Of a stretch of 64,000 nt of DNA, positions 1-9,363 are shown one piece after another. The stretch's first letter is position 1, and every line of letters begins with the position of its first letter. Below the pieces are notes generated by a model that saw only the letters and a program-made list of their open reading frames with translations, was not told the origin of the DNA and did not search any database. This DNA comes from Pseudomonas lutea. Lineage in GTDB: Bacteria > Pseudomonadota > Gammaproteobacteria > Pseudomonadales > Pseudomonadaceae. The DNA is taken from NCBI RefSeq assembly GCF_000759445.1, contig NZ_JRMB01000001.1:1674001-1738000 (forward strand), given 5' to 3'. Position numbers and translations under genes: made by a program.

Positions 1-189
1 GGCTTGAAAGAGGCCGATATCACCCGCCTTATTTCACCGTGGCACAGCGATGCGGACCTGGGCCGGCCAATCGAGGTAGTGACTGACATGTCGAAAAGCC
101 GTGCGCTGGGTTTCAAGGAATTCCAGGCCAGTGACCAGGCGTTCTTCGACGTTTTCGACACGCTCCGTGCCCAGCGCCTGATCCCGTAA
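1..189 (+). CDS. C-terminal end of an SDR/NAD-dependent epimerase-like protein (partial)
   Basis: Only the last 62 codons are inside the window; the frame is open to base 1, so the start lies upstream. The tail has the pattern RPIEVVTDMSKSRALGF...FFDVFDTLRAQRLIP, which resembles the C-terminus of extended short-chain dehydrogenase/sugar-epimerase-like proteins in pseudomonads. No catalytic motif is present in this fragment, so the family call rests on the tail alone. It is followed 21 bases later by a strong hairpin terminator. Confidence 0.55.
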   Translation, partial: GLKEADITRLISPWHSDADLGRPIEVVTDMSKSRALGFKEFQASDQAFFDVFDTLRAQRLIP

Positions 190-210
190 CGCAGCCGCCC
201 GTGCCACACA

Positions 211-251
211 AAAAACCGCAGCGATGAATCTGTCATCGCCGCGGTTTTTTT
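211..251. terminator. Bidirectional rho-independent terminator
   Basis: A GC-rich stem (AAAACCGCAGCGATGA with TCATCGCCGCGGTTTT, one bulge) is flanked by an A run on the left and a T run on the right. It can terminate the plus-strand gene ending at 189 and the minus-strand operon ending at 279. Confidence 0.85.
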
Positions 252-278
252 GTCTGCCGTTAATTTGAAGAGGACAGG

Positions 279-488
279 TCACGCCTTTTCCAGCGCGTCC
301 TCCTTGTGCATCGCCAGATGGCCGGTCTTGTCGCTCTTGACCTCGTACTGTGGCGCTTCGGGTGAAGCATGGCGGTGGCGGCCCATGAACTCTACTTCCT
401 TGGTATGCACTTTGGTCACTTTGCCGAGGATGTGCCCGGCCTCGGAATTCCAGCGCACGTGATCACCCACTTTGAATGCGTGAGGCAT
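279..488 (-). CDS. DUF2945 / TUDOR-like hypervirulence-associated small protein
   Basis: A 69-residue basic protein opening MPHAFKVGDHVRWNSEAGH, typical of the DUF2945 family (small SH3/TUDOR-like fold). Family members are short and cytoplasmic with no assigned biochemical role. It lies 15 bases downstream of the GH15 gene on the same strand and just before the terminator at 211-251, so it is probably the last gene of the SDR-GH15-DUF2945 operon. No catalytic motif is visible. Confidence 0.8.
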   Translation of the reverse strand: MPHAFKVGDHVRWNSEAGHILGKVTKVHTKEVEFMGRHRHASPEAPQYEVKSDKTGHLAMHKEDALEKA

Positions 489-503
489 CTACCTTCTCCG
501 GTT

Positions 504-2354
504 TCAGGGCTGCCAGAGGGTCTGGCCGCCTTCAAGTTTGCGATCCAGAAAACTCGCCGCGCTGATCAGCGCCAAGTGGCTCAGCGCTTGTGGCGTGTTG
601 CCCAAGTGATGGCCATGGGCGTCGAACTCCTCGGCGTACAGGCCCAGCGGATTGGCGTAACGGAGCAACTGTTCAAACTCCAGGTGCGCCTTCTCCAAAC
701 GTCCCGCGCGAGCGAGGCATTCAACGTACCAGAACGAACACGCCACAAAGGCGCCTTCTTCGCCATCGAGACCATCGTGATAGTCATCGTCGTTGCGATA
801 GCGGAACACCATCCCATCGCGGACCAGCGCGCCCTCAATGGCGTCCAGGGTCTGCAGCCATTTTGGATCACTGGCACCCACAAAACGCACCAGCGGCATC
901 AGCAACATCGAGGCGTCCAGGTTTTTGCTGCCTTTGTGCTGGACGAAATGGCCCAGATCGGCGTCCCAGAAATTGTCCCAGATGTCATCGTGGATGGCCT
1001 GGCGCTGCTTGTCCCATCGCTCGAAAGGCGCTGGAAGCGAGCGTTTCAAGGACAAACGCAGCGCGCGGTCCAGGGCAACCCAGCACATCAGCCGTGAATG
1101 CAGAAAGTGCTGGTCCTCGCCGCGCATTTCCCAGATGCCCACGTCTTTGCTCTGCCAGTTTTCGCACAGGTCGTTGACCAGGCGGGTGACGTTCTTCCAG
1201 CCTTCGTGGGAGATCGCTTCGCCGTACTTGTTGGCCAGATACACCGCGTCGAGCAACTCGCCATAAATGTCCAGCTGCGTCTGCTTGTACGCTTCGTTCC
1301 CCACACGCACCGGGGTCGCCCCGCCGTAACCGCTCAGGTGATCCAGCTCTTTTTCCGGGAGTTCTTCGCGCCCATCTAGCGAATATAGGATGCCCAACTT
1401 GTTGGCATCTTCGCAGCAGTCGCCCATGCGGTCGCGAACCCAATGCATAAAGGCATTGGCCTCATCGGAATACCCAAGGCGCATGAAGGCGTAGACGGTA
1501 AACGAGGCGTCGCGGATCCAGGTGTAGCGGTAGTCCCAGTTGCGCTGACCACCCTCTTCCTCCGGCAGACCAAACGTGGCGGCGGCGACAATGCCGCCGT
1601 GCTTGCGCGACGTGAGCAGCTTGAGCGCCAGCGCCGAACGGTTGACCACCTCACGCCAGCGCCCGCGGTAGTTGGAGTGGCGGCTCCAGTGCTGCCAGTA
1701 ACTGACCGTGGTTTTCAGGTCGCAATCGCAGTTCGTCGCCGTGACCAGCGGATCTTCGGCACCGCCGAGCATGAACTCGACGATATCGCCCTGTTTCATT
1801 TCGAACTCGGCCACCGCCGCCTGACCCTCAAGACGTATGCCGGTGGTAGCGGCAAGGCGCAGCGCAGGCTGGCCCTCGGCCTCGAAGCATACGTCTTGCC
1901 CCTCCATCCGAGCGGCCGTGTCAGCGCGGCTGTAATCGTGGCGCACCCGGCACAACATGCGCACCGCCGTCTGGCCGTGGCGAACCTGGATCCGCCGGAT
2001 CAGCCGCGGGAGGTTGTCGACTTCCGAAGCGATGGGCATCAGATCGGTCACTTCGACAACCGCGTCTTTGGCAATCCAGCGGGTCATCAGCACGTTGGTT
2101 TCAGGCAGGTACAGTTGCTGCCGGCGTGCGTCCGGCAGTACCGGTGCCAGCTGAAAGATCCCCGCCTCGGGCGTGTCCAGCAACGCGGTAAAAATGCTCG
2201 GGCTGTCGAAATCGGGCCAGCAGAAAAAATCGATGCTGCCGGTGTCGGCGACCAGAGCCGCGCTGCGCATATCACCGATGATCCCGTGATTCTCGATGGC
2301 GTTCTGCGGCTCTTGCCCGGCCTGTTCATCCGGGGTGGCGGTGGGCTCAACCAT
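504..2354 (-). CDS. Glycoside hydrolase family 15 (glucoamylase/trehalase-like) protein
   Basis: A 616-residue protein without a signal peptide, with the usual GH15 layout: an N-terminal beta-sandwich domain (about residues 20-230, starting with IENHGIIGDMRSAALV) and an (alpha/alpha)6 barrel. The family motif RNWDYRYTWIRDAS is present near residue 270, and the acidic DGLDGEEGAFVACSFW segment near residue 540 fits the second catalytic glutamate region. Members hydrolyse alpha-glucosidic links (glucoamylase, dextranase or trehalase); the exact substrate cannot be read from sequence. It overlaps the upstream SDR gene by 8 bases, suggesting translational coupling and a shared role in sugar or osmolyte metabolism. 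Confidence 0.9.
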   Translation of the reverse strand: MVEPTATPDEQAGQEPQNAIENHGIIGDMRSAALVADTGSIDFFCWPDFDSPSIFTALLDTPEAGIFQLAPVLPDARRQQLYLPETNVLMTRWIAKDAVVEVTDLMPIASEVDNLPRLIRRIQVRHGQTAVRMLCRVRHDYSRADTAARMEGQDVCFEAEGQPALRLAATTGIRLEGQAAVAEFEMKQGDIVEFMLGGAEDPLVTATNCDCDLKTTVSYWQHWSRHSNYRGRWREVVNRSALALKLLTSRKHGGIVAAATFGLPEEEGGQRNWDYRYTWIRDASFTVYAFMRLGYSDEANAFMHWVRDRMGDCCEDANKLGILYSLDGREELPEKELDHLSGYGGATPVRVGNEAYKQTQLDIYGELLDAVYLANKYGEAISHEGWKNVTRLVNDLCENWQSKDVGIWEMRGEDQHFLHSRLMCWVALDRALRLSLKRSLPAPFERWDKQRQAIHDDIWDNFWDADLGHFVQHKGSKNLDASMLLMPLVRFVGASDPKWLQTLDAIEGALVRDGMVFRYRNDDDYHDGLDGEEGAFVACSFWYVECLARAGRLEKAHLEFEQLLRYANPLGLYAEEFDAHGHHLGNTPQALSHLALISAASFLDRKLEGGQTLWQP

Positions 2355-3147
2355 TGTTGCGAAACTCGGGGTACAGACTCATCCCGCCGTCGATGAACAG
2401 CGTCGTACCATGCACATAATCGGACGCGTCCGAAGCCAGCCAGACCACCGCGTTGGCCACGTCGTCCGCCTCACCCACTCGCCCGTAAGGAATCAGTTCC
2501 AGCAGCTTTTTCTCGGCGTCGCCTTCGGTGGCTTTGGTGTTGATGGCGGTTCGAATCGCTCCCGGCGCGATGCTGTTGACACGGATCCGCTGCTCGCCGA
2601 CCTCTTGGGCAATGCTGCGCATCAGCAGGTCGACGCCGCCTTTGGAGGCGGCATAATTCACGTGCCCGGCCCAGGGAATGACCTGATGCACCGAGCTCAT
2701 GTGGATGATCTTGCCCCGTGCGCGCGACACCTCCGGGCGGATCTCCTGCCTGGCGAACTGCCTGAGGGCCGCGCGTGCGCAGAGGAACTGGCCGGTGAGG
2801 TTGACGTTGATCACGGTGTTCCAGTCTTTCAACGTCATGTCGGCGATCGGGGCGTCCTTTTGCAGCCCTGAGTTGGCGACCAGGATGTCAACGCGACCAA
2901 ACGCCTTGAGCGTCTCGGCGAACAGTTTCTCCACGTCCTGTTCATCGGACACGTCGGCACCGACGGCGATGGCCTGGCCGCCCGCGGCGATGATCTCCTC
3001 GGCAAGCTTTTGTGCAGGCTCCGGCTGGGAGTGGTAATTGATGACTACCGCGGCGCCCGATGCGGCGAGCCCTTTTGCCGCCCCGGCGCCCAGTCCGGAG
3101 CTTGCACCGGTGACGATTGCGACTTGGCCTTTCAGGGAAATCTGCAT
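2347..3147 (-). CDS. SDR family oxidoreductase (glucose 1-dehydrogenase-like)
   Basis: A 266-residue classical short-chain dehydrogenase. The N-terminal TGASSGLGAGAA dinucleotide loop, the NSG segment near residue 91, the catalytic Ser (HMSSVHQ) and the YAASK Tyr/Lys pair are all present. The overall pattern is closest to glucose 1-dehydrogenase-type SDRs, which oxidise sugars with NAD(P). An AGGA sequence lies about 10 bases before the ATG. It is the first gene of the operon with GH15 and DUF2945, so a glucose product of the hydrolase could be its substrate; that link is inference. Confidence 0.88.
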   Translation of the reverse strand: MQISLKGQVAIVTGASSGLGAGAAKGLAASGAAVVINYHSQPEPAQKLAEEIIAAGGQAIAVGADVSDEQDVEKLFAETLKAFGRVDILVANSGLQKDAPIADMTLKDWNTVINVNLTGQFLCARAALRQFARQEIRPEVSRARGKIIHMSSVHQVIPWAGHVNYAASKGGVDLLMRSIAQEVGEQRIRVNSIAPGAIRTAINTKATEGDAEKKLLELIPYGRVGEADDVANAVVWLASDASDYVHGTTLFIDGGMSLYPEFRNNG

Positions 3148-3199
3148 GGAATGTCGATCCTCATGGTGAGCGTTTTAATGCTGACTCGCTAGGCTCTGC

Positions 3200-3720
3200 C
3201 GAAGTTCATCGGGAAAAGGCTCGCTCCCATGGCAAACCGCTGCGGGCGCTGGCTCTGGCGGGCAACACTTGGGCGGTCACCGCAAACCTGTGGGACTGGC
3301 TTTAGCCGAAGGCGTCGTAGCCACACCGCAAAGTCGAGGGTTGGCCCGCTGGCCCCTTCCCGGCTGAAGCCGGTCCCACTCGGGCACGCGTATACCCTGT
3401 GGAACTGGCTTTAGCCGGTCGTACTCAGGCACGCGTATACCTTGTGGGACTGGCTTTGGCCGGTCCTACTCAGGCACGCGTATACCTTGTGGGACTGGCT
3501 TTAGCCGGGAAGGCGTCAGTCGCCACACTGCCAAGTCAGGGGGCATCGCCATTGCAGCTGACCAGCCGTATTCCTCTGTAGGAGCCGGCTTGCTGGCGAA
3601 CGCGGCTTGTGACTGCGGGCCCCTTCCCGGTTGAAGCCGGTCCCACTCACACGCACGCGTCCCGCTGCAGGACTGGCTTTGGCCGGGAAGGCTGGACGCA
3701 GAAGGACGGCGCTCCATAAA
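3200..3720. repeat. REP-element cluster in a 640-bp intergenic region
   Basis: The gap between the SDR gene and the LysR gene is filled with REP-like palindromes built on GTGGGACTGGCTTTAGCCGG and its complement (CCGGCTGAAGCCGGTCCCAC), in both orientations, plus one copy of the GGAGCCGGCTTGCTGGC type near 3582. No credible gene is present; the short frames here are translations of the repeat. Confidence 0.88.
3385..3519. repeat. 45-bp direct tandem repeat, three copies
   Basis: The marker CACGCGTATACC occurs at 3385, 3430 and 3475, exactly 45 bases apart, each followed by a GTGGGACTGGCTTT-type REP half. The last copy diverges where the REP continues into CCGGGAAGG. The period is a multiple of three, which is why a short frame with a 15-residue repeat appears here. 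Confidence 0.9.
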
Positions 3721-3787
3721 CTGACGCCCATCAATATCGCAGGCCTTCCATAGCAGGGTGACGAATGTCAGGCAACGGGGACGGTGT

Positions 3788-4699
3788 ATGAATCGCAATG
3801 AGCTGCGCAAGGCCGACATCAACCTCATGGTGGTGTTCGAGACCTTGATGCAAGAGCGTAACGTGACCCGCGCTGCCGAAAAGCTGTTCCTCGGCCAACC
3901 CACCATCAGCGCCGCCCTCAATCGCCTGCGGGCGTTGTTCAACGATCCGTTGTTCATCCGTGTGGGCCACCGCATGGAGCCGACTGCGCGGGCCAACGAA
4001 ATCATCAGTCATTTGTCGCCAGCGCTGGACGCAATGTCAGTCGCCCTGAGCCTGACCCGGGAGTTTGACCCCGCCAGCAGCGACATGACCTTTCGCATCG
4101 GCCTGTCCGATGACGTGGAATACAGCCTGTTGCCGCCGCTGCTGCGCGCCATCCGCGAGGAAGCCCCCGGCGTCGTGCTGGTGATCAAGCAGGTCAACTT
4201 CTGGAATGTCTCGGAGTTGTTGATGTCGGGCGACATCACCGTCGGGGTGTGCCTGACCCGTGAGCTGCCGGCCAATGCCAAGCGCAAAATGCTGCGCCGG
4301 ATGCAGCCGATGGTGGTGCGCGCCGATGCGGGGACCGATCCGATTACCCTGGACGAATACTGCACGCGGCCCCACGTCGTGGTGTCGTACGTGGCCAATA
4401 TTTCGAGTTTCGCGGATGAGTGGCTCGCGGCGATCGGTCGCAAGCGCACCGCCGTGTTGTCGGTGCCGCAGTACAGCACCTTGCCGGCGTTGATGGAGGG
4501 AACGGACCTGCTCTGCAACTTGCCGGACCACCTCACCCAGGCCATGCGCCGAACCGGGCTGCGCGGCGATCCACTGCCCTTCGTGACGCCGAATCTGGAG
4601 CTGTCGATGGTCTGGCTCAGCGTGATGGACACCGACCCGGCCGAACGCTGGCTGCGCAAGCGGCTTGAGGAATTCATGGGGGATTCGAGCGGTGTTTGA
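3788..4699 (+). CDS. LysR family transcriptional regulator
   Basis: A 303-residue regulator starting at the ATG of MNRNELRKADINLMVVFETL. The winged helix-turn-helix lies at about residues 9-68 (RNVTRAAEKLFLGQPTISAALNRL), followed by a periplasmic-binding-protein-like effector domain. The N-terminus resembles the NodD-like subgroup of LysR proteins. An in-frame upstream start at 3758 would add 10 residues that do not fit the family. REP clusters lie on both sides, so no divergent target gene is adjacent and the regulon cannot be inferred from context. Confidence 0.88.
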   Translation: MNRNELRKADINLMVVFETLMQERNVTRAAEKLFLGQPTISAALNRLRALFNDPLFIRVGHRMEPTARANEIISHLSPALDAMSVALSLTREFDPASSDMTFRIGLSDDVEYSLLPPLLRAIREEAPGVVLVIKQVNFWNVSELLMSGDITVGVCLTRELPANAKRKMLRRMQPMVVRADAGTDPITLDEYCTRPHVVVSYVANISSFADEWLAAIGRKRTAVLSVPQYSTLPALMEGTDLLCNLPDHLTQAMRRTGLRGDPLPFVTPNLELSMVWLSVMDTDPAERWLRKRLEEFMGDSSGV

Positions 4700-4794
4700 G
4701 AGGGATTGGCCGGCGGCTTGATGCCTGGGCGTCCTGGGGTCACCGGTTGGCGAATAAATGCCGGCCCCTGGAAATGCCCCCCTCATTAGATGCC

Positions 4795-5530
4795 GATCCT
4801 GTAGAAGCCGGCTTGCTGGCGAAAGCGACAGTGCAGCGCCGTTGCTGCGTCTGAACGATCGGGTTCGCCAGCAAGCCGGCTCCTACAGATTTGCGCACCC
4901 CCAGATATCGGCGGTTGCCTCCTGCAGGTGTGCGCACGCCTAACATTTCAGAGGTTGCCCGGGTCAACTGTAGGAGCGCGCTTGCCCGCGAAAAATATCA
5001 GCCCTCGATATCGCACAGCCTGACCCACCGCATTCGCCAGCAAGCCGGCTCCTACAGATTCGCGCACGCCGAGATATCGGCGGTTGCCTCCTGCAGATGT
5101 GCGCACGCCTAACATTTCAGAGGTTGCCCGGGTCAACTGTAGGAGCGCGCTTGCCCGCGAAAAATATCAGCCCTCGATATCGCACAACCTGACCCACCGC
5201 ATTCGCCAGCACGCCGGCTCCTACAGATTTGCGCACCCCGAGATATCGGAGGTTGCCTCCTGCAGATGTGCGCACGCCTAACATTTCAGAGATTGCCCGG
5301 GTCAACTGTAGGAGCGCGCTTGCCCGCGAAAAATATCAGCCCTCGATATCGCACAACCTGACCCACCGCATTCGCCAGCAAGCCGGCTCCTACAGATTCG
5401 CGCACGCCGAGATATCGGCGGTTGCCTCGATCAGCTGTATGAGCCGGCTTGCTGGCGAAAGCGGCCGTACAGCCACCGTCGATGTATCCGATCAATCGGC
5501 TTTGCCAGCAAGCCGGCTCCTACTGAGATG
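4795..5530. repeat. REP cluster between the LysR gene and pstB
   Basis: The region downstream of the LysR gene holds many REP copies of two kinds: GGAGCCGGCTTGCTGGC (and complement) and GGAGCGCGCTTGCCCGC. The outer copies form inverted pairs, for example around 4801-4887 and 5440-5522, typical of REP doublets (REPINs). Nothing coding is supported here. Confidence 0.9.
4903..5418. repeat. 169-bp direct tandem repeat, three units plus a partial
   Basis: The marker AGATATCGG occurs at 4903, 5072, 5241 and 5410, each exactly 169 bases apart. Each unit holds one GGAGCGCGCTTGCCCGC REP, a spacer (AATATCAGCCCTCGATATCG), and one inverted GCCAGCAAGCCGGCTCC REP. The units differ by only a few substitutions, indicating recent amplification or homogenisation. 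Confidence 0.93.
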
Positions 5531-5538
5531 CGCGGATG

Positions 5539-6318
5539 TCAGCCGAAACGACCGGTGATGTAGTCCTCGGTCTGGGTTTTGGAGGGCTTGGTGAAGATGG
5601 TGTCGGTGTCGCCGTGTTCGATCAGCTCGCCCATGAACATGAACGCGGTGTAGTCCGAGCAGCGCGCGGCCTGTTGCATGTTGTGGGTCACGATAATCAC
5701 GGTGAACTGCTCTTTGAGCTCGGTGATCAGCTGCTCGATGCGGCCGGTCGAGATCGGGTCAAGGGCCGAGGTCGGTTCGTCGAGCAACAGCACTTGCGGG
5801 CGCAGGGCGATGGTGCGGGCAATGCACAGACGCTGTTGCTGGCCACCGGACAGGCTGTTCGCACTCTGCTTGAGCTTGTCTTTGACTTCATCCCACAGCG
5901 CAGCGCCACGCAGCGCCTGCTCGACGCGTTCTTCCATCTCGCGACGGGAGAGCTTTTCGTGGTGACGCACCGCGTAGGCGATGTTGTCGTAGATCGACAT
6001 CGGGAACGGCACCGGCTTCTGAAACACCATGCCGACGTGGCTGCGCAGGCGGTTCATCGAATAGCCCGGCGCGAGGATGTTCTCACCGTTGAGGATCACT
6101 TCGCCCTTGGCTTCCTGCTTCGGGTACATCGAATAGATGCGGTTGAACACCCGCAACAGCGTGGACTTGCCGCAGCCGGATGGCCCGATGATCGCCGTGA
6201 TGCGCTTTTCGGGAATGATCATGTCGACCGATTTCAGCGAGCGCTGGCCGCCGTAAAAGAAATCGAGACCACGGACCTGGATTTTGGTTTTTTCGTCGGC
6301 GAGGGATAGGTTGTTCAT
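5539..6318 (-). CDS. pstB: Phosphate ABC transporter ATP-binding protein PstB
   Basis: A 259-residue ABC ATPase of typical PstB length. Walker A is GPSGCGKST, the signature is [15 protein letters not shown], and Walker B is [11 protein letters not shown]. PstB-specific features include the [13 protein letters not shown]-terminal strand and the C-terminal EDYITGRFG. It energises phosphate uptake through PstA/PstC. Its ATG overlaps the pstA stop. No phoU follows; the gene runs into a REP cluster. Confidence 0.97.
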   Translation of the reverse strand: MNNLSLADEKTKIQVRGLDFFYGGQRSLKSVDMIIPEKRITAIIGPSGCGKSTLLRVFNRIYSMYPKQEAKGEVILNGENILAPGYSMNRLRSHVGMVFQKPVPFPMSIYDNIAYAVRHHEKLSRREMEERVEQALRGAALWDEVKDKLKQSANSLSGGQQQRLCIARTIALRPQVLLLDEPTSALDPISTGRIEQLITELKEQFTVIIVTHNMQQAARCSDYTAFMFMGELIEHGDTDTIFTKPSKTQTEDYITGRFG

Positions 6319-7196
6319 CAGGACGCCTTATTGCGCAAAAGAAGTAGACGGGAACTGAGGCTCAGCACCAGTACAAACAGAGTCATGATCAGGGCACCGG
6401 CCCAGGCCAGAGAGTGCCAGTCATCAAACGGGCTCATCGCGTACTGGAAGATCACCACAGGCACGCTTGCGATGGGTTTGAGCAGATCGCTGCTCCAGAA
6501 CTGATTACCGAACGCGGTGAACAGCAGCGGTGCGGTTTCGCCGGTGATGCGAGCCAGTGCCAACAGGATGCCGGTGACCACGCCGGCCTTGGCCGCACGC
6601 AGGACGATCTGCAGCGTCAGCTTCCACTGCGGCACGCCCAGCGCCAGTGCGGCTTCGCGCATGGTCGAGGGTTGCAGCTGAAGCATTTCGTCTGTGGTAC
6701 GCACCACCACGGGGATCACCAGCAACGCCAGGGCCAGTGCGCCGGCAAAGGCCGAGAAACCCACCTGATGGTTGGTGACGGCGCTCAGCGGCAGGATCAC
6801 CGCGGTGTACACGAACAGGCCCAGCACGATCGACGGCGCCGACAGCAAAATGTCGTTGATGAAGCGCACCGCGTTGCCCAGCCTGGTATTACGCGCAAAC
6901 TCGGCGAGCCAGATACCGGCCATCAGCCCGATGGGGGTACCGATCAGCAGACCGATGCCAGACATCAGGATGCTGCCGTAAAACGCGTTGGCCAGCCCGC
7001 CTGTCGAGCCCGGTGGCGGCGTCATTTCCGTAAACAGACTCAGGTTCAGCGCCCCGAAGCCATTGACGATAGTGGTCAGCAGGATCCACACCAGCCACAG
7101 CAGGCCAAACACGGTCGCGCCGCAGCTCAGCACCATCGCGATCATGTTCTTGATCTTGCGGACCCGGTAGAGGTTTTCGTTGTCGGCCTTACTCAT
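6318..7196 (-). CDS. pstA: Phosphate ABC transporter permease PstA
   Basis: A 292-residue inner-membrane permease with six predicted membrane segments and the [20 protein letters not shown] coupling loop. Its length matches the enterobacterial PstA type rather than the extended permeases of the principal pseudomonad pst system. It overlaps pstC by 4 bases and pstB by 1 base, so the three genes are translationally coupled. Confidence 0.96.
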   Translation of the reverse strand: MSKADNENLYRVRKIKNMIAMVLSCGATVFGLLWLVWILLTTIVNGFGALNLSLFTEMTPPPGSTGGLANAFYGSILMSGIGLLIGTPIGLMAGIWLAEFARNTRLGNAVRFINDILLSAPSIVLGLFVYTAVILPLSAVTNHQVGFSAFAGALALALLVIPVVVRTTDEMLQLQPSTMREAALALGVPQWKLTLQIVLRAAKAGVVTGILLALARITGETAPLLFTAFGNQFWSSDLLKPIASVPVVIFQYAMSPFDDWHSLAWAGALIMTLFVLVLSLSSRLLLLRNKAS

Positions 7197-8188
7197 AGAC
7201 CCTCCTTGCGCGACAGACGAGAGAGCATCAGACGGGCAATCGCCAGCACGATGAAGGTGACGACAAACAGCAGGAAGCCCAGGGCGATCAGCGCAGAACG
7301 GTGCAGGTCGGTGTAGGCCTCGCTGAACTCGTTGGCGATCACCGAAGCAATCGAGCTGCTGGGCATCATCAGCGACGCGGAGAACTGATGGGCGTTACCG
7401 AGGACGAAGGTCACCGCCATGGTTTCACCGAGTGCGCGGCCGAGGCCCAGGAATACACCGCCGACCACCGCCGAGCGGGTGTAGGGCAGAACGATGTCCC
7501 AGACCACTTCCCAGGTTGTGCCGCCCAGTGCGTAGGCCGATTCCTTGAGGGCAATAGGCACGCTGCGGAATACTTCGGTCATGACCGAGGTGATGAACGG
7601 GATAATCATGATCGCCAGCACGATACCGGCCGTGAGCATGCCGATGCCGAGGGGCGGACCCTGAAATATCGGGCCGATCAGTGGCAGTGCGCCAAGGTTG
7701 TCGTTGATCCACGGGGCCATGTTTTCTGCCATGAAAGGGCCGAACACGAACAGGCCCCACATGCCGTAGATGATCGAAGGAATACCCGCCAGCAGTTCCA
7801 CGGCCGAGGCAATGGGCATGCGCAACCAGGGCGGCGCGACTTCAGTCAGAAAAATAGCGATGCCGAAACTCACCGGAACGGCGATCAGCAGCGCGAGAAA
7901 GGAGGTGACCAGGGTGCCGTAGATCGGCACCAGTGCGCCGAATTTGCCGTTGACCACGTCCCATTCGGTACTGGTCAGAAACTCGAAGCCAAAGGTCTTG
8001 AACGCCAGGGCACCGCCCCAAAGCGTCGAGCCGGCGATGCTCGCCAGCAACAGCAGCACCAACAGAGCCGCTCCCAGCATCGTGCGCCGAAACCAGGCGT
8101 CGTGTCGGTGATCGCGGGCCGCGCGTTTATCGCTCTCGGATGCAGCATCCGGAATCACAGCGGACATGTATTGGGTGTTTTCAGTCAT
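7193..8188 (-). CDS. pstC: Phosphate ABC transporter permease PstC
   Basis: A 331-residue permease with a cytoplasmic N-terminal tail (about 40 residues, containing SDKRAARDHRHDAWFRR) and six membrane segments. The ESAYALGGTTWEVVWDIVLP segment is the EAA-type loop contacting PstB. It is of short, enterobacterial-type length. It lies 70 bases downstream of pstS and is followed by pstA with a 4-base overlap. Confidence 0.96.
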   Translation of the reverse strand: MTENTQYMSAVIPDAASESDKRAARDHRHDAWFRRTMLGAALLVLLLLASIAGSTLWGGALAFKTFGFEFLTSTEWDVVNGKFGALVPIYGTLVTSFLALLIAVPVSFGIAIFLTEVAPPWLRMPIASAVELLAGIPSIIYGMWGLFVFGPFMAENMAPWINDNLGALPLIGPIFQGPPLGIGMLTAGIVLAIMIIPFITSVMTEVFRSVPIALKESAYALGGTTWEVVWDIVLPYTRSAVVGGVFLGLGRALGETMAVTFVLGNAHQFSASLMMPSSSIASVIANEFSEAYTDLHRSALIALGFLLFVVTFIVLAIARLMLSRLSRKEGL

Positions 8189-8258
8189 GGTGGGTCCACT
8201 CGCAAGGAAACCCTGTCACCGAGCGCTCGGTGACAGGGGTTAGCCGGATAACGTCGAG

Positions 8259-9278
8259 TTACTTGGTGAACTCGGTTTTCCAGTAGTCTTCGATCTTGCT
8301 GACCAGCGATGCAGGCAGGGGTACGTATTCCAGCTTCTCAGCCGAGCTCTGGCCTTTTTCCAGGGACCATTTGAAGAAGTCGAAAGCCGCCTTGCTCTTC
8401 TCGGCGTTTTTCGGCTGCTTGTACATGATGATCCAGGTGGTTGCGGTGATCGGCCAGGCCGTCTTGCCCGGGGCGTTGGTCATGATCAGATTGAAGTCTT
8501 TGGCGTTTGCCCAATCAGCGGTATCAGCAGCGGCGGCGAAAGCTTTGGCGTCAGGCTTGATGAACTCGCCAGCGGCGTTCTGCAGTTGGGTGTAAGCGAT
8601 TTCGCTCTTGGTGGCGTAGGAGTACTCAACGTAACCAATCGAGCCTTTGATCTGCTTGACGTAAGCAGCGACACCTTCGTTACCCTTGCCGCCCACGCCC
8701 ACTGGCCACTGAACAGCGGAGCCGGTACCTGGGCCTGCTTTCCACGCGTCGCTGACTTTGCTCAGGTAGCTGGTGAAGTTGAAGGAGGTGCCCGAACCGT
8801 CCGAACGGTGAACCACGGTGATGTTGGTGTCAGGCAGCTTCAGGCCATCGTTCAGTTTTACGATCGCCGGGTCGTTCCACTTGGTGATCTTGCCCTGGAA
8901 AATATCGGCAACTACCTGGCCACTCAACTTAAGGTCGTTGGCCTTGACGCCTTCCAGGTTGACCACCGGGACGATACCGCCGATGACGCTTGGGAACTGA
9001 CCCAGGCCGCCGGCCTTGAGGTCTTCTGCGGACATCGGGGCGTCGGAGGCGCCGAAATCCACGGTTGCTGCCTTAATCTGAGCAATACCGCCGCCCGAGC
9101 CGATGGACTGGTAGTTGACGCGATTGTCAGCAGTTTTGCTGTAGTCCTGCGACCACTGAGAGATAACCGGGAACACGAAACTCGAACCAGCGCCAGTGAC
9201 GTCAACGGCGTGTGCCATACCCGACAGGCACATCGAAGCCAGCAGTAGTGACAGGCGTTTTTTAGTCAGCAGAATCAC
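8259..9278 (-). CDS. pstS: Periplasmic phosphate-binding protein PstS
   Basis: A 339-residue protein with a Sec signal peptide ending AHA (about residue 24) and the mature N-terminus VDVTGAGSSFVFPVISQW. Phosphate-contact motifs GAGSSF, SIGSGGGI, DFGASDAPM and HRSDGSGTSF are intact. The start is a GTG with a GAGG Shine-Dalgarno 7 bases upstream; no nearby ATG keeps the signal peptide. It is first in the pst operon, about 85 bases after a Pho box. Confidence 0.97.
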   Translation of the reverse strand: MILLTKKRLSLLLASMCLSGMAHAVDVTGAGSSFVFPVISQWSQDYSKTADNRVNYQSIGSGGGIAQIKAATVDFGASDAPMSAEDLKAGGLGQFPSVIGGIVPVVNLEGVKANDLKLSGQVVADIFQGKITKWNDPAIVKLNDGLKLPDTNITVVHRSDGSGTSFNFTSYLSKVSDAWKAGPGTGSAVQWPVGVGGKGNEGVAAYVKQIKGSIGYVEYSYATKSEIAYTQLQNAAGEFIKPDAKAFAAAADTADWANAKDFNLIMTNAPGKTAWPITATTWIIMYKQPKNAEKSKAAFDFFKWSLEKGQSSAEKLEYVPLPASLVSKIEDYWKTEFTK

Positions 9279-9363
9279 GGCAATACCTCAACAAGAGAAT
9301 TTTGTATGTGTGGTCACAGTTGAAGACCCGAGGCAGATTTAAAACTGGAAACATTTCTGTTTG

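Noticed and set aside
3399..3581. 60-codon frame with a 15-residue repeat
   Set aside because: Produced by the 45-bp tandem REP-associated repeat; no ribosome site.
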